The notes under the pieces: generated by a model
Told to the model about the DNA's origin: nothing
Database searches by the model: none
The model's input: only the letters and a program-made list of their open reading frames with translations
In this document: piece after piece, positions 42,067 through 53,100 of the stretch
How positions within the stretch are numbered: the first letter of the stretch is position 1
How the letters are laid out: every line of letters begins with the position of its first letter
Position numbers and translations under genes: made by a program
Assembly (NCBI RefSeq): GCF_029784155.1
Contig: NC_073692.1
Location: 271,779,327-271,843,326 of the forward strand
DNA: 64,000 nt
Reading direction: 5' to 3'
From: Uranotaenia lowii
Lineage: Eukaryota > Arthropoda > Insecta > Diptera > Culicidae

Positions 42067-45000
42067 ATGGCAGCGAATAACAGAACGATAAATATGCCCG
42101 ATGAAAACCAAACCTCTTCGCTGGTGCACTGTGGCGAATGTTCCAGGCTGGAAGAGTCAGCGAAACTTGTTGCTTGCGATAACTGTTCTCGCTGGTTCCA
42201 TTTCTCGTGTGCTGGAGTAGATGATTCCGTGAAAGATCGTAGCTGGTTATGTCGCCACTGCATAGCAGCAAATCCCACTCGAGCCAAGTCTAATTCCGGG
42301 CAGTCCAAGGCCTCTGCGAAGAGTCGAGTGTCAGCTATTTCAGCAGGACTCGATTTGCGCCTTAAGCAGCTGGAAGAAGAAAGGGAGAGTCAGGCGCGGT
42401 TGCTTGCGGAGAAGCAGGAGAAGGAAAAACAAGCTCTGATCGAAAAAGGAAATCTGGACATGGAATTCATCAGCCGAAAGTATGCGCTTCTAGCAAGTGA
42501 GGCATTAGCGAACGAAGAAAGAGCAAGCGTGCGAAGTCGCAAAAGTGGTGCGAGTTCTCGCAGTCGAGTCAGGGAATGGCTCGAGCAAAACCAACATTTG
42601 GGAGGTATGGCAGTTACTTCTACAACTGACACTACTACCGTGGCGACGGGTGTAATGACAACAGCAGTGTTCAGCAACCTCCCTTTAATTGGGCCAACGA
42701 CAGCAGTGCGTGCAACAGTTGTTGATCCAAAAGCTATTCGTGATGTAAATGAACCAGTACGAGTTTCTGACCAATTAGTGTCTAAACCATTGATCCATCA
42801 TCCGTTCAGCAAGCCCGAAACGCGGTATACAGGAGCAATTTACAAGAACCCAGTAGTTGCTAAAGAGAGAGGAAACGTTTTGACGTCGACGCCTATTCGC
42901 AGCTCAGCACCGCAAGTATCTTTTCCTACATTGCGCCAACCTGCCACTCAAGTATCATGTGTGTTTACAAATCCTCTCAACCCAAGACAGCCTGGGGCAG
43001 GAGATCAACAGAGTTATCCAGCTAGAATCAGCTGCGGAATTGAGCCTCAAGTTGTATCTAGTGCTACTTATTACCCAGCTGTACCACACACACTTGCTGC
43101 CGTTAATGTAACGCAATATCCCGTGGGAGTGCTACAGATGCCTGCGATCGTGCGTTCAGAACCACAACAAGCATTCGATTTCAATTATCTACCGGCACCA
43201 TCACAACAAAGGAATCCAGTATCGAATAGTTTACTGTCCGCCTATGACATTTCGTACCCGATACCCCAGTTACTTCCCCAGTCTTCCGGCACAGCAACTA
43301 TGGAAGGAAAAGGAATTCCAGGTGTTTCAGTTGATGAACAAATTTCCGAAGTCACTTGTATGCCCCCCGTCAGCAGCAGGGTTTGTACAATGCCACAAGA
43401 AACCCCTCACTATGTTCCATTGTACGGTGGTGCTCCAATTGCCGCGTCCAGAGAAGCTCCCACAGTTTTCCCGCCATCTTCTTGTTTGGATCGACAAGCA
43501 CCCATAATACGTGTCGACTCGCAAAGCCACAACTACAACCGTTTTGCGCCGCAACCAAATATTTCCGAGCCAGTGTATCATCATCAAGGGATAGGGAATA
43601 CAGGTCCACAGCCATATCAACTCGCTGCCAGGCAGATTGCGGGTAGAGAGTTACCGATGTTCGCTGGAAACGCCGAAGAGTGGCCGCTATTTGCAAGCAT
43701 CTTTCAAACATCGACGCTAATGTGTGGGTTTTCAGATGCAGAAAACTTGTTGCGCTTGCAAAAGTGCTTAAAAGGTAGTGCTTTGGAAGCGGTTAGATGC
43801 CATTTGATGTCTCCCTCCTCGGTTCCACAGATTATGGAAACGCTTGAAATCTTATTTGGAAATCCAGAGCGGTTCATACAATCGTTGCTACAGAAAGTTC
43901 GGAATGTTCCACCGCCAAAACCGGAAAGGTTAGACATGCTTATAAATTTCGGCATAGCAGTCCAGAGCCTCGTAGGACAAATAAAAGCCGCTAAACTGTA
44001 TGGCCATCTGAACCACCCTTCCTTATTGCAAGAGCTTGTTGGCAAATTACCATCCTACTTACAGATGGATTGGGCTCATCATAAGAGACGTTTGAGAGAC
44101 GTAAATTTGAGTACGTTTGGAGAGTTTATGCTTGACATAATTTCCGACGCTAGTGAAGTGACGGTTTCAAGTGATGTCGGCTTTGTCAACCAGGGAAAGA
44201 TGAGCCGAAAGGATAAGGATAATGCTCACTTTAACGCTCATGTTCAGGTTCCGTTGAAGATTGTAGATGCAAATTCCAAACAGCCACAGAATCCCATCAT
44301 ATCATGCTTCGTCTGTAAAAGTACTGGCCACAGAATTCGTGATTGCTTCAAGTTCAAAAATCTTACACTTTGCGAACGCTGGAAACAAGTCGATTTGCAT
44401 CAACTTTGTCGAAAATGTTTAGTTCCGCACGGCCGATGGCCATGCAAGGCCAAATCAAGAAAAACGTGTAACAGCAAGGGCTGCGACGGAGAGCACCATA
44501 ATTTGCTTCATCCAGGCCAACCGAAAGGAGAGAAAAGGACAAATGCGGACGAAACACCCGCGTTGCTAGGGTTCCACCGCCAGCTGCAAGCTAGTGTACT
44601 TTTCCGTATAGTTCCAGTTGTGTTGTACGGAAATGGACTGAAACTACAGATTTTCGCATTTTTCGACGAAGGATCTTCCACCACTCTCATCGAGAAGGAA
44701 GTCATACAGAAATTGGGACTCAAAGGGTCAGATGCGCCACTATGCCTACTTTGGACAGGCAATGTCACACGAGAGGAAACTGATTCAAGCAAACTTGATT
44801 TAACGATATCGGGAACACGAAGTGATAGAAAGTTCAAACTCAGAAATGTAAGAACCGTTGGAACGTTGGGTCTGCATGCTCAATCTCTGGATTATGAGGC
44901 ACTAGCTGATCAGTACAATCATTTAGCCAAGCTACCGATCGACAGTTATCAAAATGCGATTCCTAAACTTCTTATCGGCCTAGACAACATACAATTAACA

Positions 45001-48000
45001 CTACCGACCAAAACTAGAGAAGGAAAGCGAGACGAACCGTTAGCGGCTAAATCGTGTTTGGGTTGGAGCGTTTTCGGGAAAACAGGCACTATGGAAAATA
45101 GTTTTGCATCGACATCGTTACATATTAGAGAATGCTCTAAGGATAATGCTCTTCACGAATTGGTCAAAGAGTTTTTCGCATTGGAAAGTCTAGGTATTTC
45201 TTCAGGACCTGTTCTTCAGTCGACAGACGATCAGCGCGCTCTTGCGATCCTGCAGCGGACAACGGTTAAGCGGAACGACGGTCATTTTGAGTGTGGACTG
45301 CTGTGGCGCTTCGACGACATCGAGGTTCCTCCTACTAAAAACATGGCCATTAATAGACTCCGTTGCCTAGAAAGACGGCTATCGAAGCATCCAGAATTGA
45401 AAACTGCATTAGAGAATCTTATCGACGAATATCAGGAGAAGCAGTATGCTCATAAAGCGACGGCGGATGAGTTAAGTAGCATGGATCCGAAACGGATGTG
45501 GTTTCTTCCACTTGGTGTCGTTTTGAACCCCCGGAAACCCGGAAAAGTCCGAATAATTTGGGACGCTGCAGCTAGAGTAAATGGTGTCGCCTTCAACGAT
45601 TTGCTCTTGAAAGGACCAGACATGCTTGCTCCCCTCCATTCAGTTCTTTATCGATTCCGACAAAGGCAAATATGCATCACGGGTGACATTCGAGAAATGT
45701 ATCACCAAATCAAAATAAGAGCTGAAGATCGTCAATCTCAACTATTTTTATGGAGGAAAGATCCTCAAAACGAACCTGACGTTTTCGTGTTAGATGTGGC
45801 CAGCTTTGGCGCCACATGCTCACCCTGCATGGCGCAATACGTAAAAAACGTCAATGCCGAAGAATGGAAAGTTGAGTATCCGGAAGCAGAAGAACCAATC
45901 AAACGATCGACTTATGTAGACGATTATGCCGACAGCCGCGATTCAGTGGAGGAGATGGTGAAGATCGCATTGGACGTTCGTACAGTTCATTCGAAAGCCG
46001 GATTCGAACTACGTAATTTTCTATCGAATTCTAAAGAGGTTCTGGAACAGATGGGTCAGGCAAGTGATGTGCAGCAGAAAGAATTCGCCATCGTTCCGGC
46101 CGAACAATATGAGCGAGTTTTGGGCATGACCTGGTACCCATCCGAAGACTCTTTTGGATTTTCCGTCAATGTTCCAACAGATCTACAAAAGGTAATTTCC
46201 GGTTCCATCAATCCAACGAAACGGTCTATTCTACGAGTGGTGATGAGTCTTTTTGATCCTCTTGGTTTGATCTCAAATTACGTTATCCATGGGAAAACAT
46301 TACTGCAAGATATTTGGAGGGCTAAAATTGCGTGGGACGAGCCAATTCCCAATGAACTGGAATCCAAATGGAAGCGTTGGATTGAATTGCTCAAGGAGAT
46401 ACCAAGTTTGCGGTTCGCTAGGTGCTACTTTCCAAATTACCAACCGACAAGTCTTCAAACACTCCAGGTGCACGTTTTCGTGGACGCTAGCGAGACAGCG
46501 TTTGCATGTGCAATTTATTTTCGCATGGTGGACCACCATAAACCAAGAGTAGCCTTAGTAACTGCGAAAGCAAAAGTAACGCCTTTGAAACCGCTTTCCA
46601 TTCCGCGAGCGGAACTCGAAGCTGCACTAATAGGAAGCAGATTGCTTCGAACGGTCATAGAAGGACATACGATTCTTATCGGACTGCGGTTTATGTGGAC
46701 GGATTCTAAAACGGTTTTATCGTGGATCAAGTCTGACGCTCGCAAATACCGCCAATATGTCGCCGTCAGAGTTGGAGAAATTTTGGAGATTTCAAATCAA
46801 CAGGAGTGGCATTGGGTACCATCTAAGCTCAACATTGCCGATGAAGCAACAAAATGGGGTAAGGGTCCTCTGGTAAGCCCGAAGAGCTGTTGGGTCACTG
46901 GGCCGGAATTTCTGTATTTACCCGAAAACGAATGGCCTGAGCAATTGCCAGTTGCGACAGATACGGAGGAGGAAATGCGCACGTTAAACGTGCATAGAGA
47001 AGTTATTGTTGTTCCCCTAATTGACCCGAAGAGATTTTCAAAATTCGAGAGATTGCTCAGATCGACGGCGTACATGTACTACTTCATCAATCGCGCTCGG
47101 TACCGATTGCGAACTACCGGACTTCTAGAGCAAGAAGATATTCGGAATGGCGAAAACGTTATTTGGCGCCAAGCTCAAGCCGAAGCATACGTGGAAGAAC
47201 TTATTTTACTGGGCCGAATCGGAAAAAAGGAATCAGCAGGAAGTAGGCAGAGTGGAGAAATCACCAGTGCAAGCCAATTGTTTAAATTGTCGCCATTTAT
47301 CGACGAGTGGGGCGTTATTCGAATGCGCAGTCGCATTGAAGCGTCTCCTTTTGCAAGTTACGATGCGCGTTTTCCTATTATACTGCCAAGGAAAAGTCGC
47401 ATAACAATGTTACTGATCGACTGGTATCACAGAAAATTTGCCCATGGAAATAATGAATCCGTAGTTAATGAAATTCGACAGAGATTCCATATCTCAAGAC
47501 TGCGAACGGAAGCGCGTCATTTCGCAAAGGAATGCACGTGGTGCAAAGTGTATCGAACAAAACCGATAGCTCCACAAATGGCACCATTACCGGAAGCAAG
47601 AGTTACTCCCTTTGTGAGACCCTTCCCCTATACGGGAATAGATTATTTCGGTCCCCTCTACATCAAAATCGGAAGATCCAAGGTGAAACGGTGGGTGGCT
47701 CTGTTTACCTGCCTGACCATACGGGCCATTCATCTGGAAGTTGTGGAATCTCTTTCAGCGGAATCTCTCAAGTTGGCGATGAGACGTTTTATCAGCAGAC
47801 GAGGGCCGCCGACCGAAGTCTACACCGACAACGGCACGAACTTCGTGGGAGCAAGTCGAGAATTGCTGAAAGAAATCCAATCGGTTAACGCGGGCTTAGC
47901 CGAAACCTTCACAGACCGGAACACCAAGTGGATCTTCATACCACCGTCCGCTCCCCACATGGGCGGCGCTTGGGAGAGGATGGTGCGCTCAGTTAAAGCA

Positions 48001-48276
48001 GCTCTATCTACCCTTTACCAGTGTCGAAGTCCATCAGAGGAAGTACTCCAAACCGTGTTGTGCGATGCAGAAAGAATGGTTAATTCCAGACCGTTAACCT
48101 ATATGCCGCTCGAAACAGCTGACTCGGAAGCGTTAACTCCTAACCATTTCATCCACCTGGCCTCAGATGGATCAAAGCAACCACCGGAGAACCCAACAGA
48201 CGAGAAGTCGGCTCTGCGAAGCGGATGGAATCTTTGCCAACATCTATTGGATCCATTCGTCTCGTATCGCTCATAG
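42067..48276 (+). CDS. BEL/Pao Gag-Pol polyprotein, cut by a nested element near its C-terminus
   Basis: ATG at 42067, 36 bp after the LTR. BEL-derived coding ends at 48253; the last 7 codons and stop are non-LTR 5' sequence. Order: PHD-like finger (22-66), coiled coil (~95-160), Pro/Gln-rich region, DUF1759-type Gag (~530-680), CCHC (CFVCKSTGHRIRDC, ~746), aspartic protease (FAFFDEGSS, ~866), RT (DIREMYHQ ~1208; YVDDY ~1282), RNase H (FVDASE ~1472; TDSK ~1545), H2C2 (H~1788 to C~1823) and integrase triad (D~1859, DNGTNF ~1920, WERMV ~1969). All catalytic motifs look intact. The final DUF5641-like part lies at 54013-54404. Until the nested insertion this was probably an active element. Confidence 0.93.
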   Translation: MAANNRTINMPDENQTSSLVHCGECSRLEESAKLVACDNCSRWFHFSCAGVDDSVKDRSWLCRHCIAANPTRAKSNSGQSKASAKSRVSAISAGLDLRLKQLEEERESQARLLAEKQEKEKQALIEKGNLDMEFISRKYALLASEALANEERASVRSRKSGASSRSRVREWLEQNQHLGGMAVTSTTDTTTVATGVMTTAVFSNLPLIGPTTAVRATVVDPKAIRDVNEPVRVSDQLVSKPLIHHPFSKPETRYTGAIYKNPVVAKERGNVLTSTPIRSSAPQVSFPTLRQPATQVSCVFTNPLNPRQPGAGDQQSYPARISCGIEPQVVSSATYYPAVPHTLAAVNVTQYPVGVLQMPAIVRSEPQQAFDFNYLPAPSQQRNPVSNSLLSAYDISYPIPQLLPQSSGTATMEGKGIPGVSVDEQISEVTCMPPVSSRVCTMPQETPHYVPLYGGAPIAASREAPTVFPPSSCLDRQAPIIRVDSQSHNYNRFAPQPNISEPVYHHQGIGNTGPQPYQLAARQIAGRELPMFAGNAEEWPLFASIFQTSTLMCGFSDAENLLRLQKCLKGSALEAVRCHLMSPSSVPQIMETLEILFGNPERFIQSLLQKVRNVPPPKPERLDMLINFGIAVQSLVGQIKAAKLYGHLNHPSLLQELVGKLPSYLQMDWAHHKRRLRDVNLSTFGEFMLDIISDASEVTVSSDVGFVNQGKMSRKDKDNAHFNAHVQVPLKIVDANSKQPQNPIISCFVCKSTGHRIRDCFKFKNLTLCERWKQVDLHQLCRKCLVPHGRWPCKAKSRKTCNSKGCDGEHHNLLHPGQPKGEKRTNADETPALLGFHRQLQASVLFRIVPVVLYGNGLKLQIFAFFDEGSSTTLIEKEVIQKLGLKGSDAPLCLLWTGNVTREETDSSKLDLTISGTRSDRKFKLRNVRTVGTLGLHAQSLDYEALADQYNHLAKLPIDSYQNAIPKLLIGLDNIQLTLPTKTREGKRDEPLAAKSCLGWSVFGKTGTMENSFASTSLHIRECSKDNALHELVKEFFALESLGISSGPVLQSTDDQRALAILQRTTVKRNDGHFECGLLWRFDDIEVPPTKNMAINRLRCLERRLSKHPELKTALENLIDEYQEKQYAHKATADELSSMDPKRMWFLPLGVVLNPRKPGKVRIIWDAAARVNGVAFNDLLLKGPDMLAPLHSVLYRFRQRQICITGDIREMYHQIKIRAEDRQSQLFLWRKDPQNEPDVFVLDVASFGATCSPCMAQYVKNVNAEEWKVEYPEAEEPIKRSTYVDDYADSRDSVEEMVKIALDVRTVHSKAGFELRNFLSNSKEVLEQMGQASDVQQKEFAIVPAEQYERVLGMTWYPSEDSFGFSVNVPTDLQKVISGSINPTKRSILRVVMSLFDPLGLISNYVIHGKTLLQDIWRAKIAWDEPIPNELESKWKRWIELLKEIPSLRFARCYFPNYQPTSLQTLQVHVFVDASETAFACAIYFRMVDHHKPRVALVTAKAKVTPLKPLSIPRAELEAALIGSRLLRTVIEGHTILIGLRFMWTDSKTVLSWIKSDARKYRQYVAVRVGEILEISNQQEWHWVPSKLNIADEATKWGKGPLVSPKSCWVTGPEFLYLPENEWPEQLPVATDTEEEMRTLNVHREVIVVPLIDPKRFSKFERLLRSTAYMYYFINRARYRLRTTGLLEQEDIRNGENVIWRQAQAEAYVEELILLGRIGKKESAGSRQSGEITSASQLFKLSPFIDEWGVIRMRSRIEASPFASYDARFPIILPRKSRITMLLIDWYHRKFAHGNNESVVNEIRQRFHISRLRTEARHFAKECTWCKVYRTKPIAPQMAPLPEARVTPFVRPFPYTGIDYFGPLYIKIGRSKVKRWVALFTCLTIRAIHLEVVESLSAESLKLAMRRFISRRGPPTEVYTDNGTNFVGASRELLKEIQSVNAGLAETFTDRNTKWIFIPPSAPHMGGAWERMVRSVKAALSTLYQCRSPSEEVLQTVLCDAERMVNSRPLTYMPLETADSEALTPNHFIHLASDGSKQPPENPTDEKSALRSGWNLCQHLLDPFVSYRS

Positions 48277-48721
48277 TGAACAGTCGCGTTTCGAGATTTC
48301 GTCCAATATATCCGGGTGTTTCGTTCCGTTCGGGCGTTTAATACGGTGTTTTGTACCGCGCTATACGTTTTTCTGCCAAAGGCAGACCCCAGCTCGCCAA
48401 AGTGGTGCTATTATAGTGTTGGTCGACAAAAAAAAAAGGTTTTTTTCTGGCTAGCTGACTGCCCTCAACTGGTCACCACGAGGGCCGCCGCCATTGTTTG
48501 ACTCATCATCATCATCAATCTGGTCGTTCTTGCTCGAGCCGAGACTTGACGTGGCAGCCATCTTCGAAGAAGGACCACGTGGTTGGGATCACCACTGAAG
48601 GAGCCAATCAAAACAAAAATCAAGTTTGTTATACTTTTCTTACTTTTCTCTATTTCTAATTCTATTTTTTCTCTATTATATATTTCGATCAAATTGAGCT
48701 TCGCTTTTATTTTCATGAAAT
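48254..48721 (+). promoter_or_regulatory. 5' region of the intact I-group element
   Basis: 468 bp before ORF1. It starts CATTCGTCTCGTATCGCTCA, shared with the decayed copy. Non-LTR elements of this kind carry an internal promoter at the extreme 5' end; this is family knowledge, not shown here. Confidence 0.5.
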
Positions 48722-50152
48722 ATGAGCGAAGGCGGGGGGTCGGACCCGCCAGAGGTGGATGGTGAGCAAATCATCTATGAGGATGAAGAGCATCTGGAGG
48801 ATTCAGCTGTAGCTGGTTCTTCGAATGCTCATCCTTCTCCGCCAGTTGATATTGCTACTCCATCTGCAGCTGCGGGAAAAACAACCCGACTCCGAGTTTA
48901 TCCTGATAATTCATCCTCTTCTGGGCCGGGGGTGGTTTTCATCCGGCCCAAAACTAACGGAAAACCATTAAATTTAGTGCAGATCACGAAAGATCTGGCT
49001 AGGTGGCCCTCCGTTATCAGTGTTTCCAAAGTACGTCCGAACAAATTGCGCGTTGTTGTGGCCGACCGGAAGGCCGCAAACGGAATTCTTGCCAGTAATT
49101 TTTTTAATTTAGAGTATCAGCTCTATATTCCATCTCGAGACGTAGAGATCGAGGGTGTGATCACCGAATCGAGTTTGGAGGCTGAATACGTTAAGTCTCA
49201 CGGCGTAGGTAAGTTCAAGAGCCTTGATTCGACTTCGGTCGGAATCTTGGATTGTCGCCAACTCATGACTGCCTCCGTCGTTGATGGCGTTACCAAGTAT
49301 TCGCCTTCAGCCTCGATTCGGGTTACATTTGCAGGAACAGCCCTCCCTCATTACGTCTTGATTGACGGAATTTTAAGGCTTCCAGTACGCCTTTATGTGC
49401 CTCGCCCAATGCAATGCAAGAATTGCATCAAGTTGGGGCATACTGCTTCGCATTGCTGCAACAAGAAGCGATGCTTGCATTGTGGGGAGAATCATGGGGA
49501 AGGAGCATGCTCAGCAGTTGAGCAAAAATGCGTCTATTGCGGGGGCTCACCCCATGATATCTCTTCCTGCGAGGCATTTCAGGCAAGCTGGGATAAACAG
49601 AGGCGCTCTTTAAAAGAACGCTCCAAGCGTTCTTATGCCGCCATATTAAAGAGCGCCTCTCCACCGGTCCAACCTCAGACCTGTAACATTTTTTCTGTGC
49701 TGTCAGTTGACAATGAAGACACAGATACGGCTGATGAAGTTCAGCCAGTCTTCGTTGCAGGAGGCTCTCGGAAGCGAACAAAGGCGCCTTCTCCGAAAAT
49801 ACCAGCTAAAATAGCTACGGTTGTCTCTTCAAATAGAAACGAGAAAAAGTCGACTGCTGCTGAAAAGGAAAAACAAGTTCCTCCAGGTTTCCGCGGAAAT
49901 GCACCACTGCAGAATAAACCAACAGCTGCGGGAGCTTCGCAAACCCAAACCCCAAACGTGATGCCAGAATCAACGATTCAGTCTGGGCTCTTTAAGTTGA
50001 CTGACATTTTAAACGGATTTTTTTCGTGTTTTAATGTATCAGAACCCGTGAAAGACATTGTATTTGCAATGCTTCCTGTATTAAAGACATTTTTAAAGCA
50101 ATTGATGCAAACTTGGCCCCTCCTTTCAGTGTTTGTATCTCTCGATGGCTAA
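48722..50152 (+). CDS. I-group ORF1, zinc-knuckle nucleic-acid-binding protein
   Basis: 476 residues from ATG 48722. Acidic N-terminus, a conserved block with VVFIRPKTNGKP and LYIPSRDVEIEGVI (about residues 76-150) that is also present in the decayed copy, then three Cys/His knuckles starting near residue 232 (CKNCIKLGHTASHC; CLHCGENHGEGAC; CVYCGGSPHDISSC), a Lys/Ser/Pro-rich linker and a hydrophobic C-terminal helix region (GFFSCFNVSEPVKD). Role: binding the element RNA into an RNP. The stop overlaps the ORF2 start in ATGGCTAA. Confidence 0.93.
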   Translation: MSEGGGSDPPEVDGEQIIYEDEEHLEDSAVAGSSNAHPSPPVDIATPSAAAGKTTRLRVYPDNSSSSGPGVVFIRPKTNGKPLNLVQITKDLARWPSVISVSKVRPNKLRVVVADRKAANGILASNFFNLEYQLYIPSRDVEIEGVITESSLEAEYVKSHGVGKFKSLDSTSVGILDCRQLMTASVVDGVTKYSPSASIRVTFAGTALPHYVLIDGILRLPVRLYVPRPMQCKNCIKLGHTASHCCNKKRCLHCGENHGEGACSAVEQKCVYCGGSPHDISSCEAFQASWDKQRRSLKERSKRSYAAILKSASPPVQPQTCNIFSVLSVDNEDTDTADEVQPVFVAGGSRKRTKAPSPKIPAKIATVVSSNRNEKKSTAAEKEKQVPPGFRGNAPLQNKPTAAGASQTQTPNVMPESTIQSGLFKLTDILNGFFSCFNVSEPVKDIVFAMLPVLKTFLKQLMQTWPLLSVFVSLDG

Positions 50153-53100
50153 TTTACGCCGAGAGGTCGGAGATATCACTGTACTACAGTGGAATTGTCG
50201 TAGTCTTATTCCAAAATTGGATTCATTGAATTATTTACTTCATAAAACAAACTGTGATATCTTTGCATTGTCCGAAACTTGGCTATCTTCTCAATCTAAC
50301 ATTTCATTCCACAATTTTAATATTATCCGTCTGGATCGTGACGATTCTTATGGTGGGGTGCTTTTGGGGATCAATAAGTGCCACTCTTTTTATAGAATTC
50401 ACCTTCCTTTATCAGGCGGAATTGAAGCTGTTGCATGTCATACAACAATAAGAGGTAAGGACTTATGTGTTGTCAGTTTGTACTGGCCTCAGAGAGTTGC
50501 AGTGGATCGAAATCACCTAGAGGACCTGTGCTCAGTGCTCCCTGAGCCAAGGTTGATCCTGGGTGACTTCAATTCACATGGAACTGTCTGGGGAGAACAA
50601 ATTGACGATAGTCGTTCTACTCTTATCTATGACATTTGCGACAGTTTCAATTTAACTGTATTGAACACGGGTGAAAAAACACGGGTACCTAAACCTCCTG
50701 CAAGACAAAGTGCAATTGACCTCTCACTCTGCTCAAATTCACTATCATTTGATTGCCAGTGGAAGGTAGTCCATGATCCGAATGGTAGTGATCACTTACC
50801 TATCGAAATTACTATCACCAATGGGGTCAGCTCTTCGAACACAATAAATATGACATATGACCTTACAAGACACATCGACTGGAAAAAGTACTCGGACACA
50901 ATTAAAACCGCCATCGACTCTATGCACGTTTTACCTCCTTTGGAGGAGTACCACTTTCTTTCTTGTCTGATACACGATAGTGCAGTTGACGCTCAAACAA
51001 AACCCATCCCAGAATCATCTATTCATCGAAGGCCTCCTAATCCATGGTGGGACCCTCAGTGTTCTAAGCTTTATAAGGACAAATCAACAGCATTTAAAGA
51101 ATTTCGAAAACATGGAACTCTTGTCCATTTTGAAGCTTACGTTTCCCTTGAAAATCAGTTTAAAAAGTTAACCAAGGGGAAGAAAAAGGCGTATTGGAGG
51201 AATTTTGTTAGTGGGTTATCGCGTGAAACATCCTTAAGTACTTTGTGGAAAGTGGCACGAAGCATGCGTAATCGATCATCTACAAATGAAAGTGAGGAAT
51301 ATTCACATAGGTGGATATTTAAATTCGCACGGAAAGTCTGTCCAGATTCTACACCTGTGCAAAAAATAATCCGGAACGTGCCTCCTGATAGGTCTGATAG
51401 TGGTCTAGACTCAAGCTTTTCGATGGTCGAATTCTCACTTGCCCTCCTCTCTTGCAACAATTCAGCTCCGGGAATTGATGAAATCAAATTTAACTTGTTG
51501 AAAAACCTTCCGGATGCTGCAAAATTTCGCTTGTTAAATTTATTTAACCAATTCTTCGAGCATAACATTGTTCCCCAAGATTGGAGACAAGTGAGAGTCA
51601 TTGCTATCCAAAAGCCCGGAAAACCAGCGTCTGATCCCAACTCTTACCGTCCAATAGCGATGTTGTCTTGTATACGCAAATTGATGGAGAAAATGATATT
51701 GTTTCGTTTGGACAAATGGGTAGAAACAAATGGTCTCCTTTCAGATACTCAATTTGGGTTTCGAAGGGGCAAAGGGACAAACGATTGCCTTGCTTTGCTG
51801 TCTTCAGAGATACAAATGGCGTACGCAAAACGTGAGCAAATGGCTTCAGTGTTTCTAGACATAAAGGGAGCTTTTGATGCAGTCTCAATAGAGGTTTTGT
51901 CAGACAAGTTGCACTCCCGGGGTCTGCCTCCTCTATTGAACAACATCTTATACAGCTTACTTTGTGAGAAACATTTGAACTTTGCTCACGGAGATTTTGC
52001 AGTTAGAAGAACATCTTACATGGGCCTCCCACAGGGTTCATGTTTGAGTCCACTTTTGTACAACTTTTATGTGAGTGACATCGACAGCTGTCTCTCTGAA
52101 GGCTGCACTCTAAGACAACTTGCAGATGACGGAGTAGTGTCTGTCACAGGATCTACTGAGTCTCATCTACACAGGCCTTTACAAGATACTTTAGACAAAT
52201 TGTCTTCCTGGGCTTTGGGGCTTGGGATTGAGTTTTCCCCTCAGAAAACGGAAATGGTTGTTTTCTCTAAGAAACGTAGACCTGCTCAACCTAAGCTTCA
52301 ACTCCTAGGCAGAACGATCACTCAATCGAGGAGTTTCAAGTATCTTGGGGTTTGGTTTGATTCCAAGTGTACCTGGAGAGCCCACATTGAGTATCTGAAA
52401 GGAAAATGCCAACAAAGAATCAATTTTCTCCGATCAATTACTGGCACCTGGTGGGGAGCCCATCCAGAAGATCTTATCAAATTGTATCGAACAACTATTC
52501 TATCCGTTATGGAATATGGTAGCTTCTGTTTCCAGTCAGCTGCCAAAACTCACCTCATCAAACTAGAGCGTATCCAATACCGTTGTCTCCGTATCGCTTT
52601 GGGCTGTATGCCCTCAACACACAACATGAGTCTTGAAGTTTTGGCAGGAATACTCCCTTTGAAAGATCGATTCAATTTACTATCACTTCGGTTCCTCATC
52701 AGGTGTGAGGTCATGAACCCATTGGTGATTGTAAATTTCGAAAGGTTACTTGAGCAAAATGTTCAAACCAGATTTATGTCTATATACCATATCCTCATGT
52801 CAATGCAGGTAAACCCTTCTTCGTATTCTCCAACTCGTGTTTGTAGCCCAGACTACGATCATTCTTCTGTCCAGTTTGATTTGTCTATGCAGCAGGAAAT
52901 TCGTGGAATCCCGGATCCGCATCGTCCTCTTCTGATTCCAAGAATTTTCGAAGCTAAATATAGACACGTCGATGCTGATAAAATGTACTTTACCGATGGA
53001 TCACTTATAGAGGAAACAACAGGATTTGGAGTGTTCAACGAAATATCCAGCGCATCTCACAGTCTCCAGTCACCATGCTCTGTATATGTTGCAGAGTTAG

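Noticed and set aside
42390..48276. Many short ORFs inside the BEL 2 polyprotein
   Set aside because: Shadow frames of the 2069-codon reading frame.
50133..50144. Earlier start for I-group ORF2
   Set aside because: The codon is TTG, not ATG; the ATG at 50145 overlaps the ORF1 stop as in the sister copy.
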